Shown: piece by piece, positions 55,927 to 64,000 of the stretch
Numbering within the stretch: position 1 is the stretch's first letter
Layout of the letters: each line of letters begins with the position of its first letter
NCBI GenBank assembly: GCA_963844855.1
Contig: CAWJQP010000016.1
Coordinates: forward strand, 62,001-126,000
Reading direction: 5' to 3'
From: DASQDN01 sp963844855
Lineage (GTDB): Bacteria; Acidobacteriota; Terriglobia; Bryobacterales; Bryobacteraceae
DNA: 64,000 nucleotides
Made by a program: the position numbers and the translations under genes
The notes under the pieces: model-generated
Database searches by the model: none
What the model was told of the DNA's origin: nothing
What the model saw: only the letters and a program-made list of their open reading frames with translations

Positions 55927-57552
55927 TCAGGCAGACTCGAGGACCATATCGATGGCTCCGCAGGGGCACTCCTCCGCACATAAGCCGCAGCCTTTGCAAA
56001 AGTCGTAATTGAACCGGAACCGCAATCCGGGACCGAGCTTGATCACCGCATTATCCGGGCAAACTCCGTAGCAGTTGTCACACTCGAAGCAGTTGCCACA
56101 CGAAAGACACCTACGGGCTTCGAACAAGGCATTGTTTTCGTCCAGACCTCCGGCAACCTCTTCGAATGTCGACTGCCGCCGGATCAGATCCAGCACCGGC
56201 TGAACCGTAGGCGGCGCGTCCGAGTAGTACCACGTGTTCAGCTTGTCGAATGAGGCTAGTTCATGCTTTGACAGAACCGGATGCTGTGTTTTGCGCAGAT
56301 ATGTGTCAATGCACGCAGCCGCTTTGCGTCCGTGACCAGCCGCTACCGTAACTGTGCGCTCGCAAGGCACCATGTCCCCACCCGCAAATACGCCAGGATG
56401 ACCGGTCATCATCATCGCGTTGACTTTGACTTCACCATCTTCAAACTCCAGCCCACTTACATTTCGCAGAAACGACAGATCGACGTCCTGTCCGAGCGCG
56501 AGAATGAGCGAGTCGGCCTCTATGGTCTCCACTTCTCCTGTCGGTTGGGGGAAGCCGGAATCGTCGAGTCGCATCTTCTCGACAACGAAGGTTTTCTCAC
56601 CTGCCTCGCGGATCGTGGATAGCCATTTCATTTGGACGCCCTCTTCAAGCGCCTCACGCACTTCAAAATCGTGCGCGCTCATCGTCTGGCGAGTACGCCT
56701 GTAGATGAGGAGCGTATCCGTCGCGCCAAGGCGCTTGGCCGTCCTTGCGACATCGATTGCCGTATTGCCGCCGCCGTAAACGATCACACGCCGTCCGATC
56801 TGCGGAGGATTTTCACTTTCCATTCCACGCAACACAGACACGGCGTCCAGGATGCGACCGGCATCTCCCGCTGGAATCGAAACGCGGCGGGCGATGTGGG
56901 CTCCCACCGCCAGAAACACAGCGTCGAATCTCCCTTCCGCCATCACGAGAGCCAAGTCGTCAACCTTTCGGTTCAGCACGATCTCGACGCCGATCGCCTG
57001 GATGCGGGCGATCTCCGCGTCCAGGATGTTGCGCGGTAGGCGGTACTTCGGGATGCCAAAGCGCATCATCCCACCTGCAGCAGGACCAGCGTCGTAAATC
57101 GTGGCTTGGTGGCCCATTCGCGCCAGGTGATAGGCAGCACACAAGCCCGAAGGACCAGCTCCAATCACCAAGACCCGTTTTCCTGTGCTCTGTGCGTTAG
57201 CCTCGAATTTCCACCCCAAGCGGAGGGCCTCATCGCCGAGAAATCGCTCAACCGCGTGAATATTCACGGGCTGATCGAGGCTCCCGCGGTTGCAGCTCGA
57301 CTCGCACGCGTGGTAGCAAACCCGACCCATGATCGCCGGAAACGGGTTCGTCTCGACGAGCAATCTCCATGCAGCCTCGTATTCCCCTGCCTCTGCTTGG
57401 TACAGCCACGCCTGAATGTTTTCGCCGGCGGGACAGGCCTGATTACATGGTGGCAGGCGGTCCACGTAGACCGGCTTCTTCACACGCCACGAGCCAGTAT
57501 GGTTCGCTAAGCTTGATCCCGGATCCAGAGTGATTGCAAATGGTTTTCGCAT
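55927..57552 (-). CDS. GltD-like NAD(P)/FAD oxidoreductase fused to a ferredoxin domain
   Basis: 541 residues. N-terminal Fe-S helical domain with CNQACPAGENIQAWL and RVCYHACESSCNRG (cysteines of two [4Fe-4S] clusters as in dihydropyrimidine dehydrogenase / glutamate synthase small subunit). FAD site VLVIGAGPSGLCAAYHL (~127-143), NAD(P) site VIVYGGGNTAIDVARTAKR, second FAD motif GVFAGGDMV. C-terminal ferredoxin part CLSCGNCFECDNCYGVCP and CKGCGLCAEECP. It lies 4 bp after the beta-subunit gene of the 2-oxoacid oxidoreductase, so it probably links that enzyme to NAD(P)H and supplies the delta (ferredoxin) function. Confidence 0.9.
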   Translation of the reverse strand: MRKPFAITLDPGSSLANHTGSWRVKKPVYVDRLPPCNQACPAGENIQAWLYQAEAGEYEAAWRLLVETNPFPAIMGRVCYHACESSCNRGSLDQPVNIHAVERFLGDEALRLGWKFEANAQSTGKRVLVIGAGPSGLCAAYHLARMGHQATIYDAGPAAGGMMRFGIPKYRLPRNILDAEIARIQAIGVEIVLNRKVDDLALVMAEGRFDAVFLAVGAHIARRVSIPAGDAGRILDAVSVLRGMESENPPQIGRRVIVYGGGNTAIDVARTAKRLGATDTLLIYRRTRQTMSAHDFEVREALEEGVQMKWLSTIREAGEKTFVVEKMRLDDSGFPQPTGEVETIEADSLILALGQDVDLSFLRNVSGLEFEDGEVKVNAMMMTGHPGVFAGGDMVPCERTVTVAAGHGRKAAACIDTYLRKTQHPVLSKHELASFDKLNTWYYSDAPPTVQPVLDLIRRQSTFEEVAGGLDENNALFEARRCLSCGNCFECDNCYGVCPDNAVIKLGPGLRFRFNYDFCKGCGLCAEECPCGAIDMVLESA

Positions 57553-57556
57553 CGTC

Positions 57557-58552
57557 TCACCTCTCCACCGGCAACCGGAACTTCAGAATGTTGCGATCCG
57601 CGATGGCCTGAATCCGCGCGATGCGATCCCTGTCAAGCGCAGGCGAGAACAGGTGAGCAAAGCGCTTCTGCAGGCGCAGGTACTTTTCCACCGGTTCCTT
57701 TACGCGGATCGCCGTGCTGTCCACGATTTCGCCGAACTCGGCTTCGAAAAGCGGGAAGAGTCCTGTCAGAATCGCCAGCCGCGCGAGCTTAATCGTGTCG
57801 TGCGGCTCGGCGCCCCAGCCGAGTGGACAGGGAACGTGGATGTGGACGTACCTCGCGCCCTGGATCAGTACCGCCTTCTCGATCTTCCGCTCCAAATCAC
57901 GGAGATCAGCGACCGATGCGGTTGCAGCATAAGGAATGTGGTGCGCCATTGCAATGAGCGGCACGCTCTTACCCTGTCCGAACGAGGCGCCCTTCTCAGG
58001 TCCAACTGCGGGAGTGGTAGCCGTTCGCGCGGCTGGAGGCGTGGCGCTCGACCGCTGAACGCCCGTGTTCATGTAGGCCTCGTTGTCATAGCATATGTAA
58101 AGGACATCGTCGTTGCGCTCGAACATTCCCGAAAGGCAGCCCAGTCCAATGTCGGTTGTGCCGCCGTCTCCACCCTGTGCGACTACGCGAACCTCGTTCC
58201 GCCTCTTCACCTTGAGCGCAGCCGCCACGCCCGTAGCCACCGCCGCAGCGTTACCGAAGAGCGAGTGCATCCACGGCAGTTGCCAGGAGGTTTCCGGAAA
58301 CGGTGTCGAAAAAACCTCTAGGCACCCAGTCGCGTTCACGACGATGATCTTACCGTCCGTGGCGCGCATGGCAGCGTCGATCGCATATCGCGCCCCGAGC
58401 GCTTCCCCACACCCCTGACACGCACGATGCCCGCAGTTCAGCGCATTCGCCCGGTGCAAGTCCGACTGTACCGATCGATCAGATTCGTCGAGCAGACGAT
58501 TGCCGATCGTAAAGGTCCCCGTTTGATAGAACTTGATTGGCTGCGAGTTCAT
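57557..58552 (-). CDS. porB: 2-oxoacid:ferredoxin oxidoreductase, beta subunit (TPP-binding)
   Basis: 331 residues. Cys-rich HRACQGCGEALGARYAID near residue 40, then the thiamine-diphosphate site GGDGGTTDIGLGCLSGMFER and YICYDNEAYMNTGVQRS (GDG...N motif). The subunit binds TPP and a [4Fe-4S] cluster and carries out oxidative decarboxylation of pyruvate or another 2-oxoacid to acyl-CoA with ferredoxin. Gene order gamma-alpha-beta with 4-bp spacing to both neighbours indicates one transcript. Pyruvate is the most likely substrate but is not proven. Confidence 0.88.
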   Translation of the reverse strand: MNSQPIKFYQTGTFTIGNRLLDESDRSVQSDLHRANALNCGHRACQGCGEALGARYAIDAAMRATDGKIIVVNATGCLEVFSTPFPETSWQLPWMHSLFGNAAAVATGVAAALKVKRRNEVRVVAQGGDGGTTDIGLGCLSGMFERNDDVLYICYDNEAYMNTGVQRSSATPPAARTATTPAVGPEKGASFGQGKSVPLIAMAHHIPYAATASVADLRDLERKIEKAVLIQGARYVHIHVPCPLGWGAEPHDTIKLARLAILTGLFPLFEAEFGEIVDSTAIRVKEPVEKYLRLQKRFAHLFSPALDRDRIARIQAIADRNILKFRLPVER

Positions 58553-58556
58553 AAAA

Positions 58557-59807
58557 TCATCCGATTTCTGCTGCTACGAAGCGAAGATCGCGCAGGAGAT
58601 TCTCCGCTGTGGGTCCGCTTCTTCTGACCCGCATTTCGCGCTCCAGATGCCGCTCAATCAGCTCGCAGTTCAGGTCGAGGAAAACCGGCTCGGGTGAAAC
58701 CTCGCCCCTGCTTTCGAAGCAGCGCCGCAACGATGCTTTGGTTATCGCCCGGCCACCCAATCCTGCGATGAAAGTCTGCACCTGGATGTTCAGGCCGGAC
58801 ACTGACAGCTGCACATCGTTTGACAAAATTCCGCCGAGTCCGACGGCAAGGGATTTTTCAATCACGATTACTCGTGTTGCGCCTTGCAGCGCGGCTCGCA
58901 GAGACGCCAACGGAAACGGCCGGAATGAAGAGATGCTGACGCTTCCAATTCGCATCCCGGTCTCACGCAGGTCGTCCACAACATCCTGAATCGTGCCGTT
59001 TACCGATCCGAGAGCAACGACGACGCATTCAGCGCCATCGGTTCTGTATGTTCTCAGCAACCCGCCCGAGTGTCTGCCGAACTGTGTAAAGAATTCAGCG
59101 CTCAGTTCCGGAATTCGATCGAGTGCCCGCAATTGTTTGTGGTGCGCAAGATACCGTACCTCCATGAAGGCTTCCGGCCCTACCATGGCGCCGATGGAGA
59201 CTGGCTCTCCGGGATCGAGCACTTGTCTCGGCTCGAAGGGCGGCAGATACGTGTCGACCTGCTCCTGGCTCGGGAGGTCCACACGCTCGTATGCGTGTGT
59301 GAGGATAAAGCCGTCCATGCAGACCATGACTGGACAAGAAAGCTCCTCGGCGAGCCTGAAGGCCTGAAGGTGAAGATCGGTGGCCTCCTGGTTTGACTCG
59401 GCGTAGAGTTGGATCCAGCCCGCATCGCGCATTGACATCGCATCGGAGTGGTCGTTCCAGATATTGATTGGGGCGCCGATTGCTCGGTTGCCGATGGTCA
59501 TCACAATCGGCAGCCCGAGGCCGGACGCGTTGTACACGGCTTCGGCCATGAATAGCAGCCCTTGGCTTGCGGTCGCCGTGTAGGAGCGAGCCCCCGCTCC
59601 GGATGCCCCGATCGCAACCGACAGCGCTGCGAATTCGGATTCGACATTGATGAACTCGCAGCCGGATAGTTGCCCGGTTCGCACCATCTCGCTCAATGCC
59701 TCCACAATGTGGGTCTGTGGGGTGATGGGATAGGCGCAGATTACTTCGGGCCGGCACATCGCCACGGCTTCCGCCACCGCGCGCGATCCTTCGATTTGCC
59801 TCAACAT
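58557..59807 (-). CDS. porA: 2-oxoacid:ferredoxin oxidoreductase, alpha subunit
   Basis: 416 residues. Start MLRQIEGSRAVAEAVAMCRP, then the family motif EVICAYPITPQTHIVEALSE, FINVESEFAALSVAIGASGA and GARSYTATASQGLLFMAEAV. The later TGMRIGSVSISSFRPFPLAS opens the C-terminal transketolase-like domain. It provides the pyrimidine-binding and CoA-contact part of the enzyme. Its start overlaps the gamma gene by 7 bp. Confidence 0.88.
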   Translation of the reverse strand: MLRQIEGSRAVAEAVAMCRPEVICAYPITPQTHIVEALSEMVRTGQLSGCEFINVESEFAALSVAIGASGAGARSYTATASQGLLFMAEAVYNASGLGLPIVMTIGNRAIGAPINIWNDHSDAMSMRDAGWIQLYAESNQEATDLHLQAFRLAEELSCPVMVCMDGFILTHAYERVDLPSQEQVDTYLPPFEPRQVLDPGEPVSIGAMVGPEAFMEVRYLAHHKQLRALDRIPELSAEFFTQFGRHSGGLLRTYRTDGAECVVVALGSVNGTIQDVVDDLRETGMRIGSVSISSFRPFPLASLRAALQGATRVIVIEKSLAVGLGGILSNDVQLSVSGLNIQVQTFIAGLGGRAITKASLRRCFESRGEVSPEPVFLDLNCELIERHLEREMRVRRSGPTAENLLRDLRFVAAEIG

Positions 59808-60391
59808 GCGATGACCTCCCGTGACTCAGTTGCGGACCGGAGAACAGTTTCATAGGCAGCCTTCGCCGCGGCCGCGTTCTTCTCTCCGATACTGCCTGGG
59901 AACTTGGCCCGAATCGATTCGAGGACGGAATCGAGGTCAAGAAGACCGGAGAGAGCAACGAATGCCCCGAGCAGCGCGGCATTCGGCGCCGGCCGGCCCA
60001 AATGGCAAGTGGCTATCTCGCTGGCCGGCACTGCACAGCAATGCCGCGACGGCAGTTTGCGAGTTAGTTCATCCAATCCAACGGCCTGGAAATCGCGCGC
60101 CGAGTTCAGCAGGACGTAGCCGTCGTGGGCCAAGCCCTCGAACAGATTGGTTGCATGCAACAGCGTTGGATCCTGGATGATTAGCGCATCCGGCTTGCTG
60201 ATGGGTTCCCTGGACCGGATTGGCTTGTCGTCAATACGGCAGAATGAGATCACCGGCGCTCCCATTCGCTCGGAGCCGAAGCTTGGAAATGCCTGCGCGT
60301 GTTTACCACGAAGGAAAGCCGCCACCGACAGCATTTCCGCAGCTGATACTACGCCTTGACCGCCTCGGCCGTGAAATCGTATTTCGAACAT
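59801..60391 (-). CDS. porC: 2-oxoacid:ferredoxin oxidoreductase, gamma subunit
   Basis: 196 residues from the ATG at 60391 (MFEIRFHGRGGQGVVSAAEM), the invariant start of the gamma family; the longer open frame to 60457 adds unlikely residues. Then AFPSFGSERMGAPVISFCRI and LIIQDPTLLH. First gene of the por operon, 131 bp downstream of the OsmC gene. A weak ribosome site is the only oddity. It completes the alpha/beta/gamma set, with delta supplied by the ferredoxin domain of the GltD-like protein. Confidence 0.88.
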   Translation of the reverse strand: MFEIRFHGRGGQGVVSAAEMLSVAAFLRGKHAQAFPSFGSERMGAPVISFCRIDDKPIRSREPISKPDALIIQDPTLLHATNLFEGLAHDGYVLLNSARDFQAVGLDELTRKLPSRHCCAVPASEIATCHLGRPAPNAALLGAFVALSGLLDLDSVLESIRAKFPGSIGEKNAAAAKAAYETVLRSATESREVIAC

Positions 60392-60522
60392 AGCTACGCA
60401 GAGATGGGCACTTGAGGGGCCATTCGGTATCTGGGTTGAGAAAATGACGCGATACACGGACCGTCGTCGTCAAACACGAATTCGCTCAAGTACTTCGGAG
60501 GAATGCCCGCGGTTCAGTTGTG

Positions 60523-60975
60523 CTATTTGACGCTAACTTGGGTCAATTCACTCGATGGTCCCGTTGCGAGTTCGCCATCAACTGGCGTGATAATGTCCAG
60601 TTCGATCGCCGGCGGATTGAGCAGGGTGTTGTGAATCAGGCACGAGTGGATGGCGCGAACGACACCTTCGCGACGGTGGTTATCAATTGCGGCGGGAAGA
60701 CGAACCTCGACCCTAAATGAACCGAGCCTGGCAGGAGACTTTGCTTTCTCTGCGGTCACCTTAATTCGCATTCCGGAAGCGGGTAACTGTCGCTTGTTCA
60801 GATACTCGGCTGCGTAGTAGCCGGCGCAGGTTCCAAGCGAGGCGAGCATCAGTTCAGGCGGTGTGATGCCTTCGTCGAAACCGCCATTCTCTTCGGGCTG
60901 ATCGCATAGAATCGCGTGGTTTCGCGCGCGAACCTCGAATTGCACGGCCCCCAGATACTCGACTGTGACTTCCAT
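60523..60975 (-). CDS. OsmC-family protein
   Basis: 150 residues from the ATG at 60975 with GGAGA upstream. OsmC/Ohr plan: MEVTVEYLGAVQFEVRARNH, then GITPPELMLASLGTCAGYYA with the conserved Cys after LASLG, VEVRLPAAIDNHRREGVVRA and SCLIHNTLL with the second, partly conserved Cys. Such proteins reduce organic hydroperoxides or handle thiol stress, but the subgroup here (YhfA-like) has less clear activity. It lies upstream of the oxidoreductase genes on the same strand and may be cotranscribed. Confidence 0.85.
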   Translation of the reverse strand: MEVTVEYLGAVQFEVRARNHAILCDQPEENGGFDEGITPPELMLASLGTCAGYYAAEYLNKRQLPASGMRIKVTAEKAKSPARLGSFRVEVRLPAAIDNHRREGVVRAIHSCLIHNTLLNPPAIELDIITPVDGELATGPSSELTQVSVK

Positions 60976-61611
60976 AATTGATCTCCAACGGATAGAAGCA
61001 CTGCATGTGGAACGCCAATGGTCGCCGGGCGGCCGCATCGGATCTTTGAATATGCGCGGGCAGGCTTCCGCGAAGTTAACGCATCCCTTCCCACATAGTC
61101 CGCTCTGCGGATCGTGGATCGAACACGACCTGTGACGTTGTGTCAAAGCGGATAGTTGCCCTGCGGCTCAGGTCATATGTAAGATTCGAGATTTGACCGT
61201 GCGCATTCGCGTGTCCGATGACTCACCACCGCAGATCAAATCCGCCGTACTTTCCTGTTATCGCCACCCTCAGGCCCTACCCTCGGACATCTCATCAGTC
61301 GCCGTTACACCCTCAAATGCCTCAGGTCGGTTTCAAAAGTGCACGGGAGGGCAGTATTTCGGGGCACTATTGTTCTAAGGTGGATAAGCAGTATAGGAAC
61401 TGCTGTGTCGTTCCAAACGGTGTATCGTGCAATTGCTTTGAACTCTCGACTAAGCGGAAGCGCTATGATGCCGAATTCTCCATGGAGAGATTCGGCATCC
61501 TAGCGCATCACATCGAGGCCGCTGCACTTAGTTGGACCCTCGGGGCCGAAGGTGCTGACGATCACATGACCGCCGGTTTCATCGCCGATGCGACATTGCG
61601 AACATACGCAA
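60976..61611. other. About 0.6 kb without a recognised gene
   Basis: The reading frame continuing upstream of the OsmC gene to 61146 is Cys-rich but unsupported, and longer plus frames look like shadows. No terminators, tRNAs or repeats were seen. The right end adjoins the kdpA fragment. Confidence 0.4.
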
Positions 61612-61916
61612 GCCAGCATCTCGGCAAAGTTCGACAAGGGCGTTGGGTTCTCGTAAGGATGAGCCGAGTTCACGTTGAAGAAGCCTCCGCCATTGGTCCC
61701 CAGTTGCTTGATGGCGATCTGCGATGCGGCCAGGCCCATCGGCAGCAACGTCTTGGCGCCGGCGACTGACTTGTATGAATCGAGGTTCTGAATCACACCC
61801 TGTGAAACCAGTAGTACGGTGAGCAGGATGGCGAGGGGCGCAAGAATGTAAACGGTGCTTCGCACCATGTCTACCCAGAAGTTACTAACCCGTGTGCGGC
61901 GCAAAAAGAGATCCAT
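61612..61916 (-). pseudogene. kdpA: kdpA internal fragment
   Basis: About 100 codons from the middle of the K+-transporting ATPase A subunit: RRTRVSNFWVDMVRSTVYIL, LLTVLLVSQGVIQNL, then ASQIAIKQLGTNGGGFFNVN and SAHPYENPTPLSNFAEMLA. The GTNGGG part belongs to a selectivity-filter loop. Similarity stops on both sides; neither the N-terminal nor the C-terminal half nor kdpB/C is nearby. The upstream break lies within 40 bp of a pair of GTTCGCGAAC palindromes, suggesting a recombination scar. Confidence 0.85.
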
Positions 61917-61940
61917 GGCGAAAGTATTGTGCTGCAGAAC

Positions 61941-61961
61941 GTTCGCGAACGGTTCGCGAAC
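61941..61961. repeat. Paired GTTCGCGAAC palindromes
   Basis: GTTCGCGAAC occurs at 61941-61950 and 61952-61961, separated by one G. The same 10-mer, followed or preceded by GGTTCGC, is present in repeats R1 (20401-20410) and R2 (52056-52065). Here it borders the broken kdpA fragment. Confidence 0.6.
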
Positions 61962-62205
61962 CTACCTCCGAGATTCGGATTGAATTTCTGCGCACGACAG
62001 CCCTGAGCCACTGCTCAACGCGGCGTTTCATCACACACAACCCCCTGTACGCACAGTAGTGACGGGATCGCCCCGGCTGCTATCCCAGGCTGAGAGCAGC
62101 GAAATAATCTTCAAGACTGAAGCGCTGGCATAAGATGAACTCAGTCACTTTATACTCGATTTCGACTGAGTTCGGGAGACGCTCCTGATCTCGCACGGAG
62201 GGTGC

Positions 62206-63615
62206 ATGCCAGGAACAGGTGCTGAGCCGAAACGACAGGTTTCAGAACGTGTGTCGATCGACGACAATCGGCGCACCGACGGAATGACCAAAGGTCATCA
62301 GCGTCGGTTGCGCGGTCCCATGCTCATCGAGTTCACCATTGAGCGAGAAATCCTGCAGAGCGAGAAACGGCGCGTGATGCTGATGATTGCTGTGCTCTCG
62401 CTGCTCCTTCTGTTTACGCTCACGATCTTCCTGGCACCACAGCTTTACACGCCTGACTCTCGTTCCCGGCTGAGATCCGTCTACTGGCCCCTCAGTCTCA
62501 TAGTGATGTCGTACCTGGTGTATGAGGGTGTGATCCTACTCTGGCTTGGACGGCTGCTCGCAACAAATCGGACGCCCCACAAAGCATACCGGTATGCAAA
62601 CGTTCTGATTGAAGTCAGCCTTCCTACGGCCGGAATGCTGGTTGGCGGGTTGATCTCCGACCCTCTGTCCACCCTCGCCGGGTCATCACCGTTTGTCTAT
62701 TTCCTCTTCATCGTACTCGTGTCCCTGAATCTCGACTTTCACTTGTGCCTGTTTGCCGGAGCCACAGCATGTATCGAATTTCTCACGATCAGCCTGTTCC
62801 TCGTCTCAAAGAGCACCGGCATCCCGAATTCGGGGATTCCGGTCCTCTCAATGCTCGTCTCGCCACATCAGTATGTCTTCAAAGGCACTCTGCTGCTTAC
62901 CGCTGGCCTGATTACGGGCTTTGTAGCTAGTCAGATCCGGCGACAACTGGGGCGTGTCGTCCATACGCTCCAGGAGCGCGACAAAGCAATCAGCATATTC
63001 GGTCAGCACGTTTCTCCGCAAGTTGCGGAGTTGCTTTTGAGACAACCTGTCGACTACACCGGCCAGGAACGTTACGTGTGTGTGATGTTTCTCGACATAC
63101 GGGACTTCAGCAAACTGTCGAGTGAGCGAACGGCACCAGAGGTCGTCGAGTTTCTAAACACCCTTTTCGGACCCATGATTCCAATCATCAACAAACATTC
63201 CGGCGTGGTGAACAAATTTCTCGGCGACGGTTTTATGGCGGTTTTTGGCGCACCCTTGGATGATGGACAGCAGTGCAGACACGCGATCGACGCTGCTCTC
63301 GAGATCCTCCGCGAACTGGAAACGCTGAACGACGAAGGAAAAATCCCTCACACGCGGGTCGGCATGGGTCTTCACTTCGGTCAGGCAGTCACCGGCAATG
63401 TCGGCACGGTCGACCGCAAGGAATACACGATCATAGGCGACGTAGTCAACCTGGCCTCCCGGATCGAGCAGGCCAACAAACCGCTCGCGTCTCAGTTGCT
63501 GGTGTCCGAGGCTGTTGCAAATGCCATTCGCAACGACGGTTTCACATCGACCGACATGGGGCTGGTTGAGTTGAAAGGTCAACCCCAGCCGGTCCGCCTG
63601 TACAAGATCGCCTGA
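62206..63615 (+). CDS. Membrane-bound class III adenylate/guanylate cyclase
   Basis: 469 residues, ATG at 62206 after GGAGGG. After a basic N-terminus come five or six membrane helices (from MLMIAVLSLLLLFTLTIFLA through GTLLLTAGLITGFVASQI), a coiled linker (QLGRVVHTLQERDKAISIFG) and the cyclase domain from ~275: VMFLDIRDFSKLSS (metal Asp ~297), VVNKFLGDGFMAVFGAP (second metal Asp), HFGQAVTGNVGTVDRKEYTI (Lys choosing adenine) and IGDVVNLASRIEQANKPL (Asn/Arg of the transition state). All key residues are present; the Lys/Asp pair favours cAMP over cGMP. The signal sensed by the membrane part is unknown. Stands alone. Confidence 0.9.
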   Translation: MPGTGAEPKRQVSERVSIDDNRRTDGMTKGHQRRLRGPMLIEFTIEREILQSEKRRVMLMIAVLSLLLLFTLTIFLAPQLYTPDSRSRLRSVYWPLSLIVMSYLVYEGVILLWLGRLLATNRTPHKAYRYANVLIEVSLPTAGMLVGGLISDPLSTLAGSSPFVYFLFIVLVSLNLDFHLCLFAGATACIEFLTISLFLVSKSTGIPNSGIPVLSMLVSPHQYVFKGTLLLTAGLITGFVASQIRRQLGRVVHTLQERDKAISIFGQHVSPQVAELLLRQPVDYTGQERYVCVMFLDIRDFSKLSSERTAPEVVEFLNTLFGPMIPIINKHSGVVNKFLGDGFMAVFGAPLDDGQQCRHAIDAALEILRELETLNDEGKIPHTRVGMGLHFGQAVTGNVGTVDRKEYTIIGDVVNLASRIEQANKPLASQLLVSEAVANAIRNDGFTSTDMGLVELKGQPQPVRLYKIA

Positions 63616-63774
63616 CCGTCAACGCTGGCGGCGCAGGTCGGGCAGGTGAATAACCCAGAATTACTTCGCGTCGCAGCGGTCCTGATTAGTCCGCATCGCC
63701 AACAACGGCAGCAAGCGCTCTTCTGCATGGACCATTTCGACTTCCGCAGTCTGGACCGGCACGGCAAAAGAGCT

Positions 63775-64000
63775 TTATTCGGCTGCGAACGCCGCGGCAG
63801 CTTTCTGCTCGAGATTGAAGTACTCTTCCTTGCCCACATCCACGCCAACGCCGAGGATTCTGCCGCCTTTAAATTCGCCCGGCGATTTATAATCCTCGCT
63901 CACATTGTCACCGCTGTCTCGCCCGATGCAAAGGCCATCGCCGGATAGAGTGAACTTGCCCACCTGCGCTCGCATCGGACCTTCTGCAACAACTTTCTCG
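63775..64000 (-). CDS. Arylsulfatase, C-terminal end (partial, runs off window)
   Basis: 75 codons to the TAA at 63775: VGKFTLSGDGLCIGRDSGDN, VSEDYKSPGEFKGGRILGVG and VDVGKEEYFNLEQKAAAAFA. This is the typical C-terminal beta domain of family S1 arylsulfatases (LSGDGLCIGRDSG ... YKSP.EF.GG.I). The catalytic Cys/Ser-x-Pro-x-Arg part lies to the right, outside the window. The full-length enzyme would be a periplasmic or secreted sulfate-ester hydrolase. Confidence 0.82.
   Translation of the reverse strand, partial: EKVVAEGPMRAQVGKFTLSGDGLCIGRDSGDNVSEDYKSPGEFKGGRILGVGVDVGKEEYFNLEQKAAAAFAAE

Overview
The window looks like chromosome from an Acidobacteriota bacterium of the Bryobacteraceae / Candidatus Solibacter type. 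This rests on three tandem Oar-like TonB-dependent receptors with N-terminal carboxypeptidase-regulatory domains, a PEP-CTERM protein, secreted DUF4331, DUF4394 and BsuPI proteins, an ECF sigma factor paired with a Ser/Thr kinase, and a dense load of decayed insertion sequences. The assignment comes from family content only; there is no rRNA gene in the window.

Left chromosomal block (1-20.0 kb). A 23-nt tRNA-Ser-type 3' end at the left edge is followed by minus-strand genes for a small coiled-coil protein, an NTF2-like protein, a BsuPI-domain protein and an aldo/keto reductase. A secreted hypothetical protein and three large outer-membrane receptors follow on the plus strand. Then comes a surface-glycan group: a GT4 glycosyltransferase, an ArnT/PMT-like membrane glycosyltransferase, a SAM methyltransferase and an asparagine-synthase-like amidotransferase carrying a one-base frameshift.

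Accessory region (20.0-about 54 kb). It opens at a 53-nt 3' fragment of tRNA-Arg(ACG), a typical integrase attachment site. A C-terminal tyrosine-recombinase remnant lies at 53.1-53.4 kb. Between them are remnants of IS21, IS110, several IS6-type and two kinds of integrase-core transposons, two 214-bp copies of an unassigned repeat, and several gene modules. (i) A sigma-54 activator (frameshifted) faces a carboxymuconolactone decarboxylase / DUF1348 / MOSC operon that has a good -24/-12 promoter. (ii) A secreted beta-propeller lactonase is followed by an ECF sigma factor and an NrsF-type membrane anti-sigma factor. (iii) A DUF4394 secreted protein is divergent from an ECF sigma factor plus a ChrR-like zinc/cupin anti-sigma factor, followed by TPR, PEP-CTERM and DUF4331 proteins. 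(iv) A gluzincin-type metallopeptidase overlaps a frameshifted small gene. (v) A block of about 6 kb holds an ECF sigma factor, a non-RD Ser/Thr kinase, two paralogous secreted alpha/beta hydrolases and a duplicated-domain secreted protein. It is bracketed by two inverted, nearly identical 1.27-kb insertion sequences and by the two halves of IS6-type transposases.

Right block (54-64 kb). A gene-poor 1.5 kb leads into a minus-strand operon for a 2-oxoacid:ferredoxin oxidoreductase: gamma, alpha, beta, and a GltD-like NAD(P)/FAD subunit fused to a ferredoxin domain, with an OsmC-family gene upstream. Then come an internal fragment of kdpA, a membrane-bound class III adenylate/guanylate cyclase and the 3' end of an arylsulfatase gene that runs off the window.

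The most distinctive theme is three ECF sigma systems within 18 kb. Each uses a different type of partner regulator (NrsF membrane protein, ChrR cupin, Ser/Thr kinase) and each lies beside secreted proteins of poorly known function. Several genes carry single-base frameshifts. Real decay and sequencing error cannot be separated from this sequence alone.
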